From the NCBI GenBank assembly GCA_050946935.1, contig JBMNVR010000007.1, positions 1-64,000 of the forward strand: a stretch of 64,000 nt of DNA. Reading direction: 5' to 3'. Of the stretch, positions 32,563-41,707 are shown in pieces. The DNA is from UQRS01 sp050946935 (GTDB taxonomy: Bacteria > Bacillota > Clostridia > Oscillospirales > Acutalibacteraceae). The translations under genes and the position numbers were made by a program. Below the pieces are notes generated by a model. The model was not told the origin of the DNA. It was given only the letters and a program-made list of their open reading frames with translations, and searched no databases. Positions within the stretch are counted from its first letter, which is position 1; each line of letters begins with the position of its first letter.

Positions 32563-34173
32563 TTAAGAAACTGCTGCTCCATTGACAATCTCCCAGGGAT
32601 AGGCCGGATCGCTGAACTTGATAAGAATAAAATCTCCCGCGTCGGCCGCGCACCCCTCCGCCGGCCAACAGGGCATCTCCTCCGCCAGAAGCGCGCCCCG
32701 CTGAATTTGATCCGCGTCTGCCGGGAGGATCGTGTACCCCTCCGCGTTCAGAAAATCGCGCATGCGGGCGATGTTGCCGTTGTCCCAGGCGAAGAAGGAG
32801 CCGCCGGCGGAACAGTCGGCGGAAAGATAAGCGTTCTGCGGCAGCATACCGATAAACACGACCGGTTTTTTCGAAGCATCCATCCCCTCCCCCGCTATGC
32901 GGCTCATGATCTGCGCGGCCTTGGCCTGATCCTCGGTATACACGCGGTAGCTGTTATAAAAAAGGTTGTTCATATACGCCGCGTTTATCAGAAGCACGCA
33001 GAGCAGCAGACCGCCGGCGATCCAACGGGAGGCTGACGGCTTCGGAAGGAGACGGGCGGTATCGACGACCAGAACCGCCTGCACGCTCATCGAAAGCGGG
33101 AGAGCCAGCAGCGTCCTGCCGATCAACGTCGGCTGAGCAAAGCCGAACAGCATGGAAAATGGCGCAAGCAGAAGCGCAGCAAACCCGACGATCAGGCCGG
33201 CGGCGGCGCGACCGTTCCTCTCCCGGATCAGGAGGACGAGGCGAATACAAAACGCCAATGCCGTCAGCACCGTGAGCAGCAGCAGCGCCTTTCCGCCGTA
33301 AACCTCCCTCCCGAGGAGGACCCGCGCCGTATTTTTAACGGCCGGCAGAAGGGGGACAAGCGGATTTCCTCCATCCCAGCCGATAAAATTATTTTCGAGA
33401 TAGGCGTCCGCTCCGGGATAAAGAACCCGGGTAATATAAGCGTTGATCAGAAAATACGCACCGACGCCGGCCGCGAAAATGCCGACGGAGCCGACCAGAC
33501 TCCTCCAGAACCGGCCGCCGGAGCCGTAGATCAGCGACAAACAGACGTAAGCGGCCATCGCCGTAATATACACCGTGGCAAAGGCCTGATAAAACGACAC
33601 GCCGGCAAAAAGGAGGAGCGCGGCGCCTGCGGCGGCCATTCCACGGCGGGTACGGAACCAGAAAAAGGTCAGCGCGGCCGAAGCCGACACCAGCAGCATG
33701 GCCAACCCCTGCTGTAAGCTGAACATGGAATAGGAGAGCAGCTCTCCCACAGCCAGCGGAACCGTGGTAAACATAGCCGCGAAAACGCCCACCGACAGGC
33801 GAGAAACAGCGGACACATACCGCGTCAGGCAGAAGCAGAACACCACGCCGCCCGCAAACCAGAAAACGATCCCCAAAAAATCCCAAAGGAAGGGCACATA
33901 CCGGCCAAGCGGCGTAAACACCGCATCAAACAGATAAAGCCCGAAGCGCCCCTGCAGCATCCATATCTTCTGAATCAGCGCAGGATCGGTGTTGCAGATC
34001 CAGGTCTCCTCATCGATCGTCAGGGTATAGTGCGTCAACATAAATCCATAGCAGACCAGCGTAAAGCAGAAGGCCGCGGTCAACGCCCGGCGATTCTCAC
34101 ACAGGAAGTTTTTAAAGGAGGCCGCCGCACGCCGCAGACACTCCGCTTTTAAATTTTTCGTCATTCTTTTCAT
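32563..34173 (-). CDS. multi-pass membrane protein, GtrII-like glucosyltransferase family
   Basis: A 536-residue protein with about ten or more hydrophobic helices and an extracytoplasmic C-terminal region. The segment after the first helix, LTIDEETWICNTDPALIQKI then GRFGLYLF, matches the acidic DE pair and GRW/F motif of the GtrII family (O-antigen or lipid-linked glucose transfer). The C-terminus (FIGMLPQNAYLSADC) fits the predicted outer domain. In a Gram-positive it may glycosylate wall polymers or surface proteins. The start at 34173 has AGGGTG about 7 bases upstream; 34164 is an alternative. Family assignment is by pattern only. Confidence 0.65.
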   Translation of the reverse strand: MKRMTKNLKAECLRRAAASFKNFLCENRRALTAAFCFTLVCYGFMLTHYTLTIDEETWICNTDPALIQKIWMLQGRFGLYLFDAVFTPLGRYVPFLWDFLGIVFWFAGGVVFCFCLTRYVSAVSRLSVGVFAAMFTTVPLAVGELLSYSMFSLQQGLAMLLVSASAALTFFWFRTRRGMAAAGAALLLFAGVSFYQAFATVYITAMAAYVCLSLIYGSGGRFWRSLVGSVGIFAAGVGAYFLINAYITRVLYPGADAYLENNFIGWDGGNPLVPLLPAVKNTARVLLGREVYGGKALLLLTVLTALAFCIRLVLLIRERNGRAAAGLIVGFAALLLAPFSMLFGFAQPTLIGRTLLALPLSMSVQAVLVVDTARLLPKPSASRWIAGGLLLCVLLINAAYMNNLFYNSYRVYTEDQAKAAQIMSRIAGEGMDASKKPVVFIGMLPQNAYLSADCSAGGSFFAWDNGNIARMRDFLNAEGYTILPADADQIQRGALLAEEMPCWPAEGCAADAGDFILIKFSDPAYPWEIVNGAAVS

Positions 34174-34284
34174 CCAGATACACCCTGCATTCTGTCCGTC
34201 CCGGTCAAAAAATATGCCCGGCCGTTTGCCGGGCAAAAAGATTGTATCATATTCACTCTGAAAAATCAAGGCGGAGCGAAGGGA

Positions 34285-34315
34285 TTGAGAAAACGGCGAA
34301 ATTATAGTATACTAT
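34285..34315 (+). promoter_or_regulatory. uvrC promoter with overlapping palindrome
   Basis: TTGAGA (34285-34290) and TATACT (34308-34313) are 17 bases apart. The -10 lies inside the perfect 12-bp palindrome ATAGTATACTAT (34304-34315), which could be an operator. It does not resemble the Gram-positive LexA box. Confidence 0.55.
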
Positions 34316-34358
34316 TATAAAATGTATAAAATGAAACTATATTTTAAAGGAGGCCGCT

Positions 34359-36248
34359 ATGTCTGAAGGCAAACAACCTGAAACCGCGGAGGAGCGGCTG
34401 CGCCGCCTGCGAAAAAAAGCCATGCGGTTGCCGCTGACCCCCGGCGTGTATATCATGCGGGACAAAAGCGGCCAAATTATCTATATCGGAAAGGCCAAGG
34501 CGCTCAAGAACCGGGTCAGCCAGTATTTCGGCAGCCAGACCAACCATGCGCCGAAGGTCCGCCGCATGGTCTCGAATGTGGAGGATTTTGAGTATATTCT
34601 CTGCGACAGCGAGTTTGAGGCGCTGATCCTCGAATGCTCGCAGATCAAGCAGCACATGCCCAAATACAACATCCTGCTCAAGGATGACAAGGGCTACAAC
34701 TATATCCGCATCTCGGGGGGAGAATGGCCGCGGATCACCACCGTCTTTCACGCCGAAAAGGATGGCGCGGCCTACATCGGGCCGTATAACTCGGGCTGGA
34801 CGGTTAACAAAACGGTGGAGGAGGCCTGCAAAATCTTCCGCCTGCCGACCTGCGGCAAGGTGTTCCCCCGCGACATTGGAAAGGGGCGCCCCTGCCTCAA
34901 CCACTTCATCGGGCTGTGTCAGGCTCCCTGTTCCGGGAAAATCCCAGCCGAGGAATATCGCGAGTCGGTGCGCGCCGCCGTCGATTTTATCAAGGGAGGG
35001 GCCGCCTCCTCGGCCGCGCAGATCAAAAAGGAGATGGAGGCGGCGGCCGACGCCCTCGAGTTTGAGCGGGCAGCCAAGCTGCGCGACCGGCTGCGCGCCA
35101 TGGAGCGGATCGGCCAGAAGCAGAAGGTCATCGCCTCGACCTACAAGCGGCAGGACGTGATCGCCGCAGCCAAAAACCCAACCCACGCCTGCTTCGCCGT
35201 CTTTGTGTTTGAGAACGGACGGCTGAGCGACTGCGAGCATTTTCTGCTCGACAGCTTCACCGAGGAGGGGGCCGCCCGCTCCGAATTTCTCAAGCGGTAT
35301 TACTCGATGCGCGGCGATATCCCACCGCGCATCGAGCTGGACGCGCCCTGCGATGACGAGGCTCTGATCTCCCGCTGGCTTGGCGAGCGGTCGGGCCGCG
35401 CGGTGCACATCGTCGTCCCGCAGCAGGGAGAGCAGCTCCGGCTGGTGGAAATGTGCCGCGCCAACGCGGCCGAATATCTTGCCGAGAAATCCGGCCGCAA
35501 GGGGCGGGAGACGGCCGCCCTCGACGAGTTGGCACGGCTGCTCGGCCTGCCGAAACCGCCGGAATATATCGAAGCCTATGACATCTCCAACACGGCGGGA
35601 AGCGGCAACGTGGCCGGCATGGTCGTCTTTGAAAACGGGCGGCCGCAGAAATCCGCCTATCGCAAATTCAAAATCAAGAGCTTTTCGGGACAGGACGACT
35701 ACCGCTCGATGGCCGAGGTGCTCGACCGCCGCCTCTCGGAATACGAAGCGCACCGGGAAGAGGGCGAAGGCTTCGGCCGGCTGCCCGATCTGGTCCTTCT
35801 GGATGGCGGGCTGGGCCAGGTGAACGCCGTCCGCCCGGTGCTGGAGGCACACGGCCTTTCCTCCGTCCCGCTGTACGGCATGGTCAAGGACGGCAAGCAC
35901 AAAACCCGGGCCATTGCGGCGCAGGGGGGCGATATCGTCATCAAATCCAACCGCAGCGCCTACACGCTCGTTTCGACAATACAGGAGGAGGTGCACCGCT
36001 TCGCCATCGGCTATCACCGCAAGGTCACGGGCAAAAACACCCTCACCCTCGCGCTGGAGGAGATCGACGGCATCGGCAGGACGCGGGCAGCCGCCCTGCT
36101 CCGCCATTTCAAATCGGTCAGGCGGATCCGGGAGGCCTCCCTCCCTGCCCTGCTGGAGGTAAAGGGGCTGAACCGCCCGGCGGCCGAGGCGGTCTACCGC
36201 CACTTTCACCCGGAGGAGAACGGCGGGCCGGACACCTCCGCACAGTAA
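34359..36248 (+). CDS. uvrC: excinuclease ABC subunit C
   Basis: A 629-residue nuclease making both incisions in nucleotide excision repair. The N-terminal GIY-YIG domain contains PGVYIMRDKSGQIIYIGKAK with the catalytic Tyr/Arg region. A cysteine-containing segment (CPCLNHF-like GRPCLNHFIGLCQAPC) lies in the middle, followed by a UVR helix pair (about 205-240), the RNase H-like domain with IEAYDISNTAGSGNVAGMVV and LVLLDGGLGQVNA, and C-terminal helix-hairpin-helix repeats (EIDGIGRTRAAALL). GGAGG precedes the ATG. Length and domains are complete. Confidence 0.95.
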   Translation: MSEGKQPETAEERLRRLRKKAMRLPLTPGVYIMRDKSGQIIYIGKAKALKNRVSQYFGSQTNHAPKVRRMVSNVEDFEYILCDSEFEALILECSQIKQHMPKYNILLKDDKGYNYIRISGGEWPRITTVFHAEKDGAAYIGPYNSGWTVNKTVEEACKIFRLPTCGKVFPRDIGKGRPCLNHFIGLCQAPCSGKIPAEEYRESVRAAVDFIKGGAASSAAQIKKEMEAAADALEFERAAKLRDRLRAMERIGQKQKVIASTYKRQDVIAAAKNPTHACFAVFVFENGRLSDCEHFLLDSFTEEGAARSEFLKRYYSMRGDIPPRIELDAPCDDEALISRWLGERSGRAVHIVVPQQGEQLRLVEMCRANAAEYLAEKSGRKGRETAALDELARLLGLPKPPEYIEAYDISNTAGSGNVAGMVVFENGRPQKSAYRKFKIKSFSGQDDYRSMAEVLDRRLSEYEAHREEGEGFGRLPDLVLLDGGLGQVNAVRPVLEAHGLSSVPLYGMVKDGKHKTRAIAAQGGDIVIKSNRSAYTLVSTIQEEVHRFAIGYHRKVTGKNTLTLALEEIDGIGRTRAAALLRHFKSVRRIREASLPALLEVKGLNRPAAEAVYRHFHPEENGGPDTSAQ

Positions 36249-36284
36249 AGCGGCGCCTCTTTCTCCGGCACATTCCTGTTTGCA

Positions 36285-36335
36285 AAAAAGAAATCAACGC
36301 GTCTGCTTTCGATGGCAGACGCGTTGATTCTTTCA
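36285..36335. terminator. bidirectional terminator between uvrC and the GH127 gene
   Basis: AATCAACGCGTCTGC (36292-36306) pairs perfectly with GCAGACGCGTTGATT (36315-36329), flanked by an A-run on one side and CTTTC on the other, so it can stop both convergent transcripts; it is stronger on the minus strand. Confidence 0.85.
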
Positions 36336-36352
36336 TAAAAGGGGAACCCAAA

Positions 36353-39300
36353 TTATCCTTTGACGATCCTCGCACGCAGCTCTACCACGTCCGTGACGGT
36401 CAACGCCCCATTCTCATCCAAGTCACCGGCCGTCAGCTCCCACCCGGTATTCTCTCCGGAGACAATGGCCTGCCGCAGCGCCACCACGTCCGAAACGGTC
36501 ACCGACCCGTCCCCATCCACATCGCCCGGCATCACCGGGTCGGATTCGGGGAGGGTGGCGAAGATGGAGGTGAAAATATCCTCCGACCCCGAGGCGGAAA
36601 GCAGATCAAACTCCCACACGCTGGCCCAGACCCCTCCGGTAGTCGCTGTAACTGTAAAACGGAGATACCGGGCGGCGGCCGCCCTGCTTACCGTATGCGT
36701 CTCGCCGTCGGCGGTCATACGGAAGGTTTCGGAGATATATTCATTCCATTGCACACCGTCGTCCGACAGTTCCACCGTGTAGGTCCAGTCGCTCGGCTTT
36801 TCAAAGAGGATCGAAATCCCCTCAAAGCTCGTCTTCGCGCCAAGATCGAAGGTCACCGTCTGCGGCTTCTCCTCCCCCGGCGGGCAATAGCGGGTGTTTT
36901 TGTTCCCATCAATCATCGCAAAGGCCGAGTCCCCGACCTCGTTCACCGACGAGGCGGCGCAGAGCTTCCCCTTCGCCAGGTTGACGCTGCTGCCTGCTTC
37001 ACACACCTCAATCTCCCTGACCGAGGCGTACCCTACCCCGGCCGAGTCGGTTAGCAGCAGAGCGACGTACCGGACATTCCCTTCGACGTTTTCGGTAAAG
37101 ATCGCGCTGCTTTCAGCGTTTTCGCTTTTATCGGCCAAGAGGATCCACGCCTTCCCGTCGGAGGAGCCGAGCACTTGATATTTCCAGGCCTGCTGGCTTG
37201 GGAAGGTGACCCGGATCGTGCCGACCGCCGCCTCTTCCCCAAGGTCGACCGCAAGCGCCTGCGGAAAATCGGCCGCCCCCGCGACCCAGGCGGTATCCAG
37301 GTCGCCGTCAAAGGCGGCCGCCGCGCTCTCCCCCACTGTGCGGGTGCTGGTTGCGCCGGCCAGCCATCGTTTGAAGTTTCCGGCAGTATTGTCCGGCGCC
37401 TCTCCTACAAAGACATAGGAGGTCATGCTCCCCCGATTGGAACGGGCATAAAACGGGATGGCCGTAACGGTGGCCGAGCTCAGCCTGCCGGAGGTGTTGT
37501 AATAATCCCCCGTCATGCTCAGGGTGACCACACCGCCCAGCAGCGCCGGATTATAAGCGGCGGTGATCTCCGCCTCCGGCCGGACGCCGAAGCAGAACTC
37601 GCCGCTGTTCCAGTTGGCGATATAGGGGTTGTCGATCTTTTCAAAGCAGTAATTCAGCGGGCCCCAGGCAAAGGAAACCATCCCCTCGGTAGCCTTGACC
37701 TGCGGGTCGTTGTAGACCCGCCGCGCCTCCATCGGCAGAGTGAGGGTCACCGTCTCTCCGCTTTTTACCGGGACGACGGCGTAGCCCTTCTCCAGCGTGA
37801 GGGCGATCGCTGCCTCCCCCACCGTGAGGGAGACCCGGCCGGCGTCGGCCCAGTCGGGGATACGGATACGCAGAGTGGTGTCTCCCCCCTCAACCCGGAT
37901 GGAGGTAACGCCGCCGAAGGGCATCTCACTCTCCTGCGTGACGGTCAAGCCGGAAAGGGTCAGGCGGCTGGATGCAAACTGGTTTACATAAACATCTGTA
38001 TCGGTATAGGAATAGAGATAGGCCGGCAGCTCAGAATAAAACTTCAAAAACATCGGCGGGCAACAGGGGGTGTAGTCGATCCACTCCCACCGCTGGGCGT
38101 TTTGGGCAGTCAGCGGCTGGACATAGTAAAAGCTTTTACCATCCTCTCCCGCGCAGCCGAGAACACCATTATACATATATTTTTCCACCGTGTCGGCATA
38201 CCTGGACTCACCGAAGGTCAGGCCCAGGTATTCGCTGAAAAAGCCCATGGCTGCCTGGGCGCAGGTCTCGCAATAGCCGGTGTTTGGCAGATCATAGTCG
38301 GGGCCGTAGGCCTCCTCCGCGCCGCTGACGCCGACTCCGCCGGTCACATACATCTGCTTTTCGGTGATGTTGTCATAGAGGGTCTTGGCCGCGCGGATAT
38401 AATTCAGGTTGCCGAATTCCCGCCCGGCGGCCGCCAGACCGGTATAGAACAGGTTGGCGCGCACGGCATGGCCGGTGCCCTCCGTCTGCTCGTAATAGAC
38501 GGCATGATCCTGCGCGTAGGTGCCGTAGTTCGCGCCGTTTACCCGGCCGTCATACACGCCCCGGTTTTCAATCCAGAACCGCACCAGCGAGGCATACGCC
38601 TCCTCGTCAATTTTCAGTGGATACGCGCTGTTGTAGCCTTCGATCTTCGCCTTGAGCGCCGGCTCATCTCGGTAAAGGGTATAGAGCTTCAACAGCATCT
38701 CCTCCGGCCCCTCGTGGGAGGGAACCATGTTGATTTTCGGGGTGCCGTCGGCCTTTGTACCATAGCCGTAGTTGTCGGCGATAAACGCGGCAAACCGGGT
38801 CACGACAAACAGCAGGCGCAAACTGGCCGCGCTTCCGCCGGTCGCCTTGTAATAATGCACGGCCGCCTCGGCCATGCAGCCGAAATTATAGGCGTCGTGA
38901 TACCACCGTGCGTCGCCGGTGGCGTCGAAATACTGTCCCGGCTTATCCTGCATGGCGGCGGTGCTGAGATATCCGGTATCGCTCTTGAGCGAGGCGGCGT
39001 AGATCCGGTCAATATAACCGTCGATCTGCGCTTCAAGCTCCGGATCGCGCTGCACCCGCAGAAAATCGGCGGCGGCGCGGATGCTCTCGAACAGCAGGCC
39101 GTCGTTCCAGGGACAGGTGCGGGTGGAGACGCTGGTTCCGTTCGCCACATTGTCAAAATTTTGCAGTGTGCCGCTTTTTTCCAGGTTGTCAAGCACATGC
39201 TTCACGGTGGTCGTGCGGAAGAGCTCCAGCTTCTCTTTCCAAAAGCCGCCGGTGATCTCAACCTGTTCAATTTCGGGCTGTTTCAAATTCATCACATCCG

Positions 39301-40351
39301 TATCCAGTATTTCAAATCGAATTGTAAAGGTTTTGGTCCGGCCGTCCTCCCCCACTGTGACGGTCGCCGTCCCCGGGAGGGTGGCCGCCTGCGTTACCTC
39401 GGCAGGGAGGTTGAAATCGGCGGTAACCCGCGGCGGCTCAGTTGTCCCCTTCGCCACCGTGTAGCGGTAGGTGGTAATCTCCTCACTGAACGGCCGAAGC
39501 GGCTCGCCGTCGATGGCGATCTCCCCCTCTAACGCAAGACCGGCGTCGATCGCAACGCCCCATTTCTGTGCGAGATAAAGGTTGACCTCCCCCGCCTCGG
39601 CCGCGGTAAGGCCCCGGTCAAAAAGAAGGATCTCACAAATATCGCCCTCGACGCTCCAAGCCTCGCCGTTCGCGCCGCAGCCGCCGATATATACCGGATC
39701 GTCGCAGGCGCTGGCCGCCGGGTCGGAGGCGCTGCTGACCAGACTGCCGAGCGCCTTGCCGTTTATGTACAACTGGCCGCGCGTTCCCGCCTTGGTTCCG
39801 GCAAGGATGTATTCGGTATTGGCCGAAACCGCGCGGTCAGTGCCGGTATAGTCGTGATATCCCGCCGCGTCGTGCCAGCCGAAGTTAAAACCGTCCTTGA
39901 TGTTAAAATACCAGCTATGATGATGCGGACTGCCAAGCTGCAATTTTGAAAAAATCTGATTGCTGTCTGCCGTGCCTTCTATCGCGTCCAGATTTGTGAC
40001 GGCAAAAATCGAAAAATCAGCGAGGTTAACATCCCCCTGCAGTTTTAGAAAGCTGGACTTGGTCAGACGGACAGCCGGTTTTCCGCCTACCTTTCCCGCG
40101 GCGGTATAGACGGGCTGCCGGGCGGCGTCGCTCTGCACCGCGTCGAGGCTCCCCTCCCCCGCCTGGTTGGGCCAGAGGCCGACCGCCGCCCCATCCTCCA
40201 GCGCGAGGGACGACGCATCGTACCAGCCGAGCAGTCCGGCAAGTTCATCGGGCGAGAAGCCCTCTGACCCGCTCGCAAAAGCCGGAACAGCCCCAGCGGT
40301 CGCACAGAACAGGACGACCACTATAAGCAAAAGACTGATATATCTCTTCAC
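36353..40351 (-). CDS. secreted GH127-type beta-L-arabinofuranosidase with dockerin
   Basis: A 1332-residue exported enzyme: signal peptide (RYISLLLIVVVLFCATAGA), LamG-like domain (about 45-270), a catalytic GH127 (DUF1680) domain (about 370-960), two F5/8 type C-like carbohydrate-binding modules (about 987-1105 and 1120-1243) and a two-repeat dockerin (about 1275-1332; DVDGDGSVTVSD, DLDENGALTVTD). The zinc/catalytic set of the family is visible: a glutamate in SGAEEAYGPD, then ETC (about 693-695) and the CC pair in YTPCCPPMF (about 763). It should release L-arabinofuranose from plant glycans. It starts with GTG at 40351 after GAGGAGGG. Confidence 0.9.
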   Translation of the reverse strand: MKRYISLLLIVVVLFCATAGAVPAFASGSEGFSPDELAGLLGWYDASSLALEDGAAVGLWPNQAGEGSLDAVQSDAARQPVYTAAGKVGGKPAVRLTKSSFLKLQGDVNLADFSIFAVTNLDAIEGTADSNQIFSKLQLGSPHHHSWYFNIKDGFNFGWHDAAGYHDYTGTDRAVSANTEYILAGTKAGTRGQLYINGKALGSLVSSASDPAASACDDPVYIGGCGANGEAWSVEGDICEILLFDRGLTAAEAGEVNLYLAQKWGVAIDAGLALEGEIAIDGEPLRPFSEEITTYRYTVAKGTTEPPRVTADFNLPAEVTQAATLPGTATVTVGEDGRTKTFTIRFEILDTDVMNLKQPEIEQVEITGGFWKEKLELFRTTTVKHVLDNLEKSGTLQNFDNVANGTSVSTRTCPWNDGLLFESIRAAADFLRVQRDPELEAQIDGYIDRIYAASLKSDTGYLSTAAMQDKPGQYFDATGDARWYHDAYNFGCMAEAAVHYYKATGGSAASLRLLFVVTRFAAFIADNYGYGTKADGTPKINMVPSHEGPEEMLLKLYTLYRDEPALKAKIEGYNSAYPLKIDEEAYASLVRFWIENRGVYDGRVNGANYGTYAQDHAVYYEQTEGTGHAVRANLFYTGLAAAGREFGNLNYIRAAKTLYDNITEKQMYVTGGVGVSGAEEAYGPDYDLPNTGYCETCAQAAMGFFSEYLGLTFGESRYADTVEKYMYNGVLGCAGEDGKSFYYVQPLTAQNAQRWEWIDYTPCCPPMFLKFYSELPAYLYSYTDTDVYVNQFASSRLTLSGLTVTQESEMPFGGVTSIRVEGGDTTLRIRIPDWADAGRVSLTVGEAAIALTLEKGYAVVPVKSGETVTLTLPMEARRVYNDPQVKATEGMVSFAWGPLNYCFEKIDNPYIANWNSGEFCFGVRPEAEITAAYNPALLGGVVTLSMTGDYYNTSGRLSSATVTAIPFYARSNRGSMTSYVFVGEAPDNTAGNFKRWLAGATSTRTVGESAAAAFDGDLDTAWVAGAADFPQALAVDLGEEAAVGTIRVTFPSQQAWKYQVLGSSDGKAWILLADKSENAESSAIFTENVEGNVRYVALLLTDSAGVGYASVREIEVCEAGSSVNLAKGKLCAASSVNEVGDSAFAMIDGNKNTRYCPPGEEKPQTVTFDLGAKTSFEGISILFEKPSDWTYTVELSDDGVQWNEYISETFRMTADGETHTVSRAAAARYLRFTVTATTGGVWASVWEFDLLSASGSEDIFTSIFATLPESDPVMPGDVDGDGSVTVSDVVALRQAIVSGENTGWELTAGDLDENGALTVTDVVELRARIVKG

Positions 40352-40382
40352 AATACTTCCCTCCTCATATTATCGCTTTGCA

Positions 40383-40436
40383 TTAACGTTAACGCTCTTT
40401 ATGTTTTATCATAACAGAAACCGTACATTTTGTAAA
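40383..40436 (-). promoter_or_regulatory. GH127 promoter with LacI-type operator
   Basis: On the minus strand TTTACA (40431-40436) and TATGAT (40408-40413) are 17 bases apart. About 15 bases downstream lies the perfect palindrome TTAACGTTAA (40383-40392), with the central CG typical of LacI/GalR-family operators, positioned to block initiation. A similar arrangement occurs before the GH78 gene. Confidence 0.6.
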
Positions 40437-40505
40437 GCAGAAAGTGAAAAGTTGCAAAAGTGCACATACCCGATTTTCTCGATTTTGCAAAACGGTGATT
40501 TTTGG

Positions 40506-40534
40506 TTGACATCCAGTGGGATGAGCGGTATAAT
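40506..40534 (+). promoter_or_regulatory. tRNA-Leu promoter
   Basis: Perfect TTGACA (40506-40511) and TATAAT (40529-40534), 17-base spacer, 28 bp before the tRNA. Confidence 0.85.
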
Positions 40535-40562
40535 ATGTCCCGGCTGATCCGTTGTTTTTTAT

Positions 40563-40649
40563 GCCGCTGTGGTGAAATCGGCAGACACAAGGGACTTAAA
40601 ATCCCTCGCTGGAAACAGCATACCGGTTCAAGTCCGGTCAGCGGCACCA
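40563..40649 (+). tRNA. tRNA-Leu (anticodon UAA)
   Basis: An 87-base type II tRNA with acceptor GCCGCTG, D-loop GTGAAATCGGCAGACAC, anticodon loop CTTAAAA (UAA), a long variable arm CGCTGGAAACAGCAT, T-loop GTTCAAGTC and an encoded CCA end. Strong matches throughout. A terminator follows at once. It lies at the left edge of a low-GC block, and tRNA 3' ends are common integration sites. Confidence 0.95.
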
Positions 40650-40654
40650 AAAAA

Positions 40655-40694
40655 AAACGACAATTTTCGACAGAAGATTGTCGTTTCTTTTTGT
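40655..40694 (+). terminator. tRNA-Leu terminator
   Basis: AACGACAAT pairs with ATTGTCGTT around a loop of about 13 bases, followed by TCTTTTTG, directly after the CCA end of the tRNA. Confidence 0.8.
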
Positions 40695-40720
40695 ACTTTT
40701 CTCTTTTCACTTTTTCGTTC

Positions 40721-40780
40721 TTCTCTGTTCTCTGAAAGAAAATTATCGTTTCCGGATAACGGATTAGAGAGAACAGAGAA
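40721..40780. repeat. 13-bp perfect inverted repeat between tRNA-Leu and the TetR gene
   Basis: TTCTCTGTTCTCT (40721-40733) is mirrored by AGAGAACAGAGAA (40768-40780), with 34 bases between. It marks the point where base composition drops. It may be a terminator-like stem or the remnant of an element end; no transposase is near. The rest of 40781-40969 is AT-rich leader for the TetR gene. Confidence 0.5.
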
Positions 40781-40969
40781 AAATCAGAAACCTCTGTTTA
40801 GTCGTAGGAATAAGATCTCACCCGATTTTGGGAAAAATCGTGATTTTCGCACTTCCAAAGAGCAGCAATATGATGTATATTGTAAAATGGAGTGATATGA
40901 TAATAAAATTCACCTTGTTTTACAGTTCGTTTTGGATTTCAAAGATGGTACATCGCGGGAGGTTATCGT

Positions 40970-41512
40970 ATGCCCAATTTCACAAAGCAGGCGATTAAAT
41001 CGTCGTTTATAAAGCTGCTTAATGAGCGCCCATTAAATAAAATCAGCGTCAGAGATATTGTTGAGGATTGCGGGATCAACCGGAATTCTTTTTACTATCA
41101 CTTTCAGGATATTCCTTCTTTGATTGAAGAAATCATATCGGAACAAGCGGACAATTTAATTAAAGAATATCCTTCCATTTATTCTTTGGATGAAGGCTTT
41201 CGGGTCGCTTCCCGGTTTATTCTGGAAAACAGGAAAGCCATTCTTCATATATATAACTCTGTCAATCGGGATATCTTTGAACAGTATTTGATGAAAATGT
41301 GCGAGTATGTAGTAACGACATACATAGATACCATTTCCGCCAAGGAGCATTTAAGTGTTCAGGATCACCGCATCTTTATCCGCCTTGTCAAATGTGAATG
41401 CTTCGGCATCTGTATTGAATGGATGAACAACGGCTTGAATGACGATATTACAGAAGATTTACAACGATTCCTTGAAATCGGAGAGGATATACTGAAAAAA
41501 CTGTTACATTAA
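40970..41512 (+). CDS. TetR-family transcriptional regulator
   Basis: A 180-residue repressor. The N-terminal TetR helix-turn-helix spans about residues 5-55 (RPLNKISVRDIVEDCGINRN then SFYYHFQDIPSLIEE). The C-terminal part is the all-helical ligand/dimer domain of the clostridial DhaS/TetR_C_7 type. GGGAGG lies 8 bases before the ATG. It precedes the DUF308 / MMPL / heptad-repeat genes on the same strand, separated by a terminator, and probably controls them in response to a membrane-active compound. The GC content is clearly lower than that of uvrC or the arg genes. Confidence 0.88.
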   Translation: MPNFTKQAIKSSFIKLLNERPLNKISVRDIVEDCGINRNSFYYHFQDIPSLIEEIISEQADNLIKEYPSIYSLDEGFRVASRFILENRKAILHIYNSVNRDIFEQYLMKMCEYVVTTYIDTISAKEHLSVQDHRIFIRLVKCECFGICIEWMNNGLNDDITEDLQRFLEIGEDILKKLLH

Positions 41513-41521
41513 GCTGAGCCG

Positions 41522-41568
41522 AAAAAGCAGACAGTATGGGTTCTATAATCCATAACTGTCTGCTTTTT
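41522..41568 (+). terminator. terminator after the TetR gene
   Basis: AAAAAGCAGACAGT pairs with ACTGTCTGCTTTTT; an inner TATGG/CCATA stem extends it. A T-run follows. Confidence 0.85.
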
Positions 41569-41707
41569 TATTAGGCAAACATCCCCTGTTTGCCCAGTTT
41601 TTTGGCAGCAGGGCTGTCATTGCCCATTTTATTTGGAATTTAAGCCTGCTATACTCACTTCCAAAGGAACTGATTGTGTTCAGCTCATTTGAAAGGAGGC
41701 ATTTTTT

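Noticed and set aside
34344..36209. Minus-strand open frame covering uvrC
   Set aside because: It mirrors the uvrC codons; uvrC motifs are unambiguous on the plus strand.
37175..39532. 785-codon plus-strand open frame opposite GH127
   Set aside because: Low-complexity translation with no domain; GH127 catalytic and dockerin motifs are on the minus strand.
40399..40710. Open frame through tRNA-Leu on the minus strand
   Set aside because: It reads the antisense of the tRNA (GLEP-type peptide), a well-known false gene.
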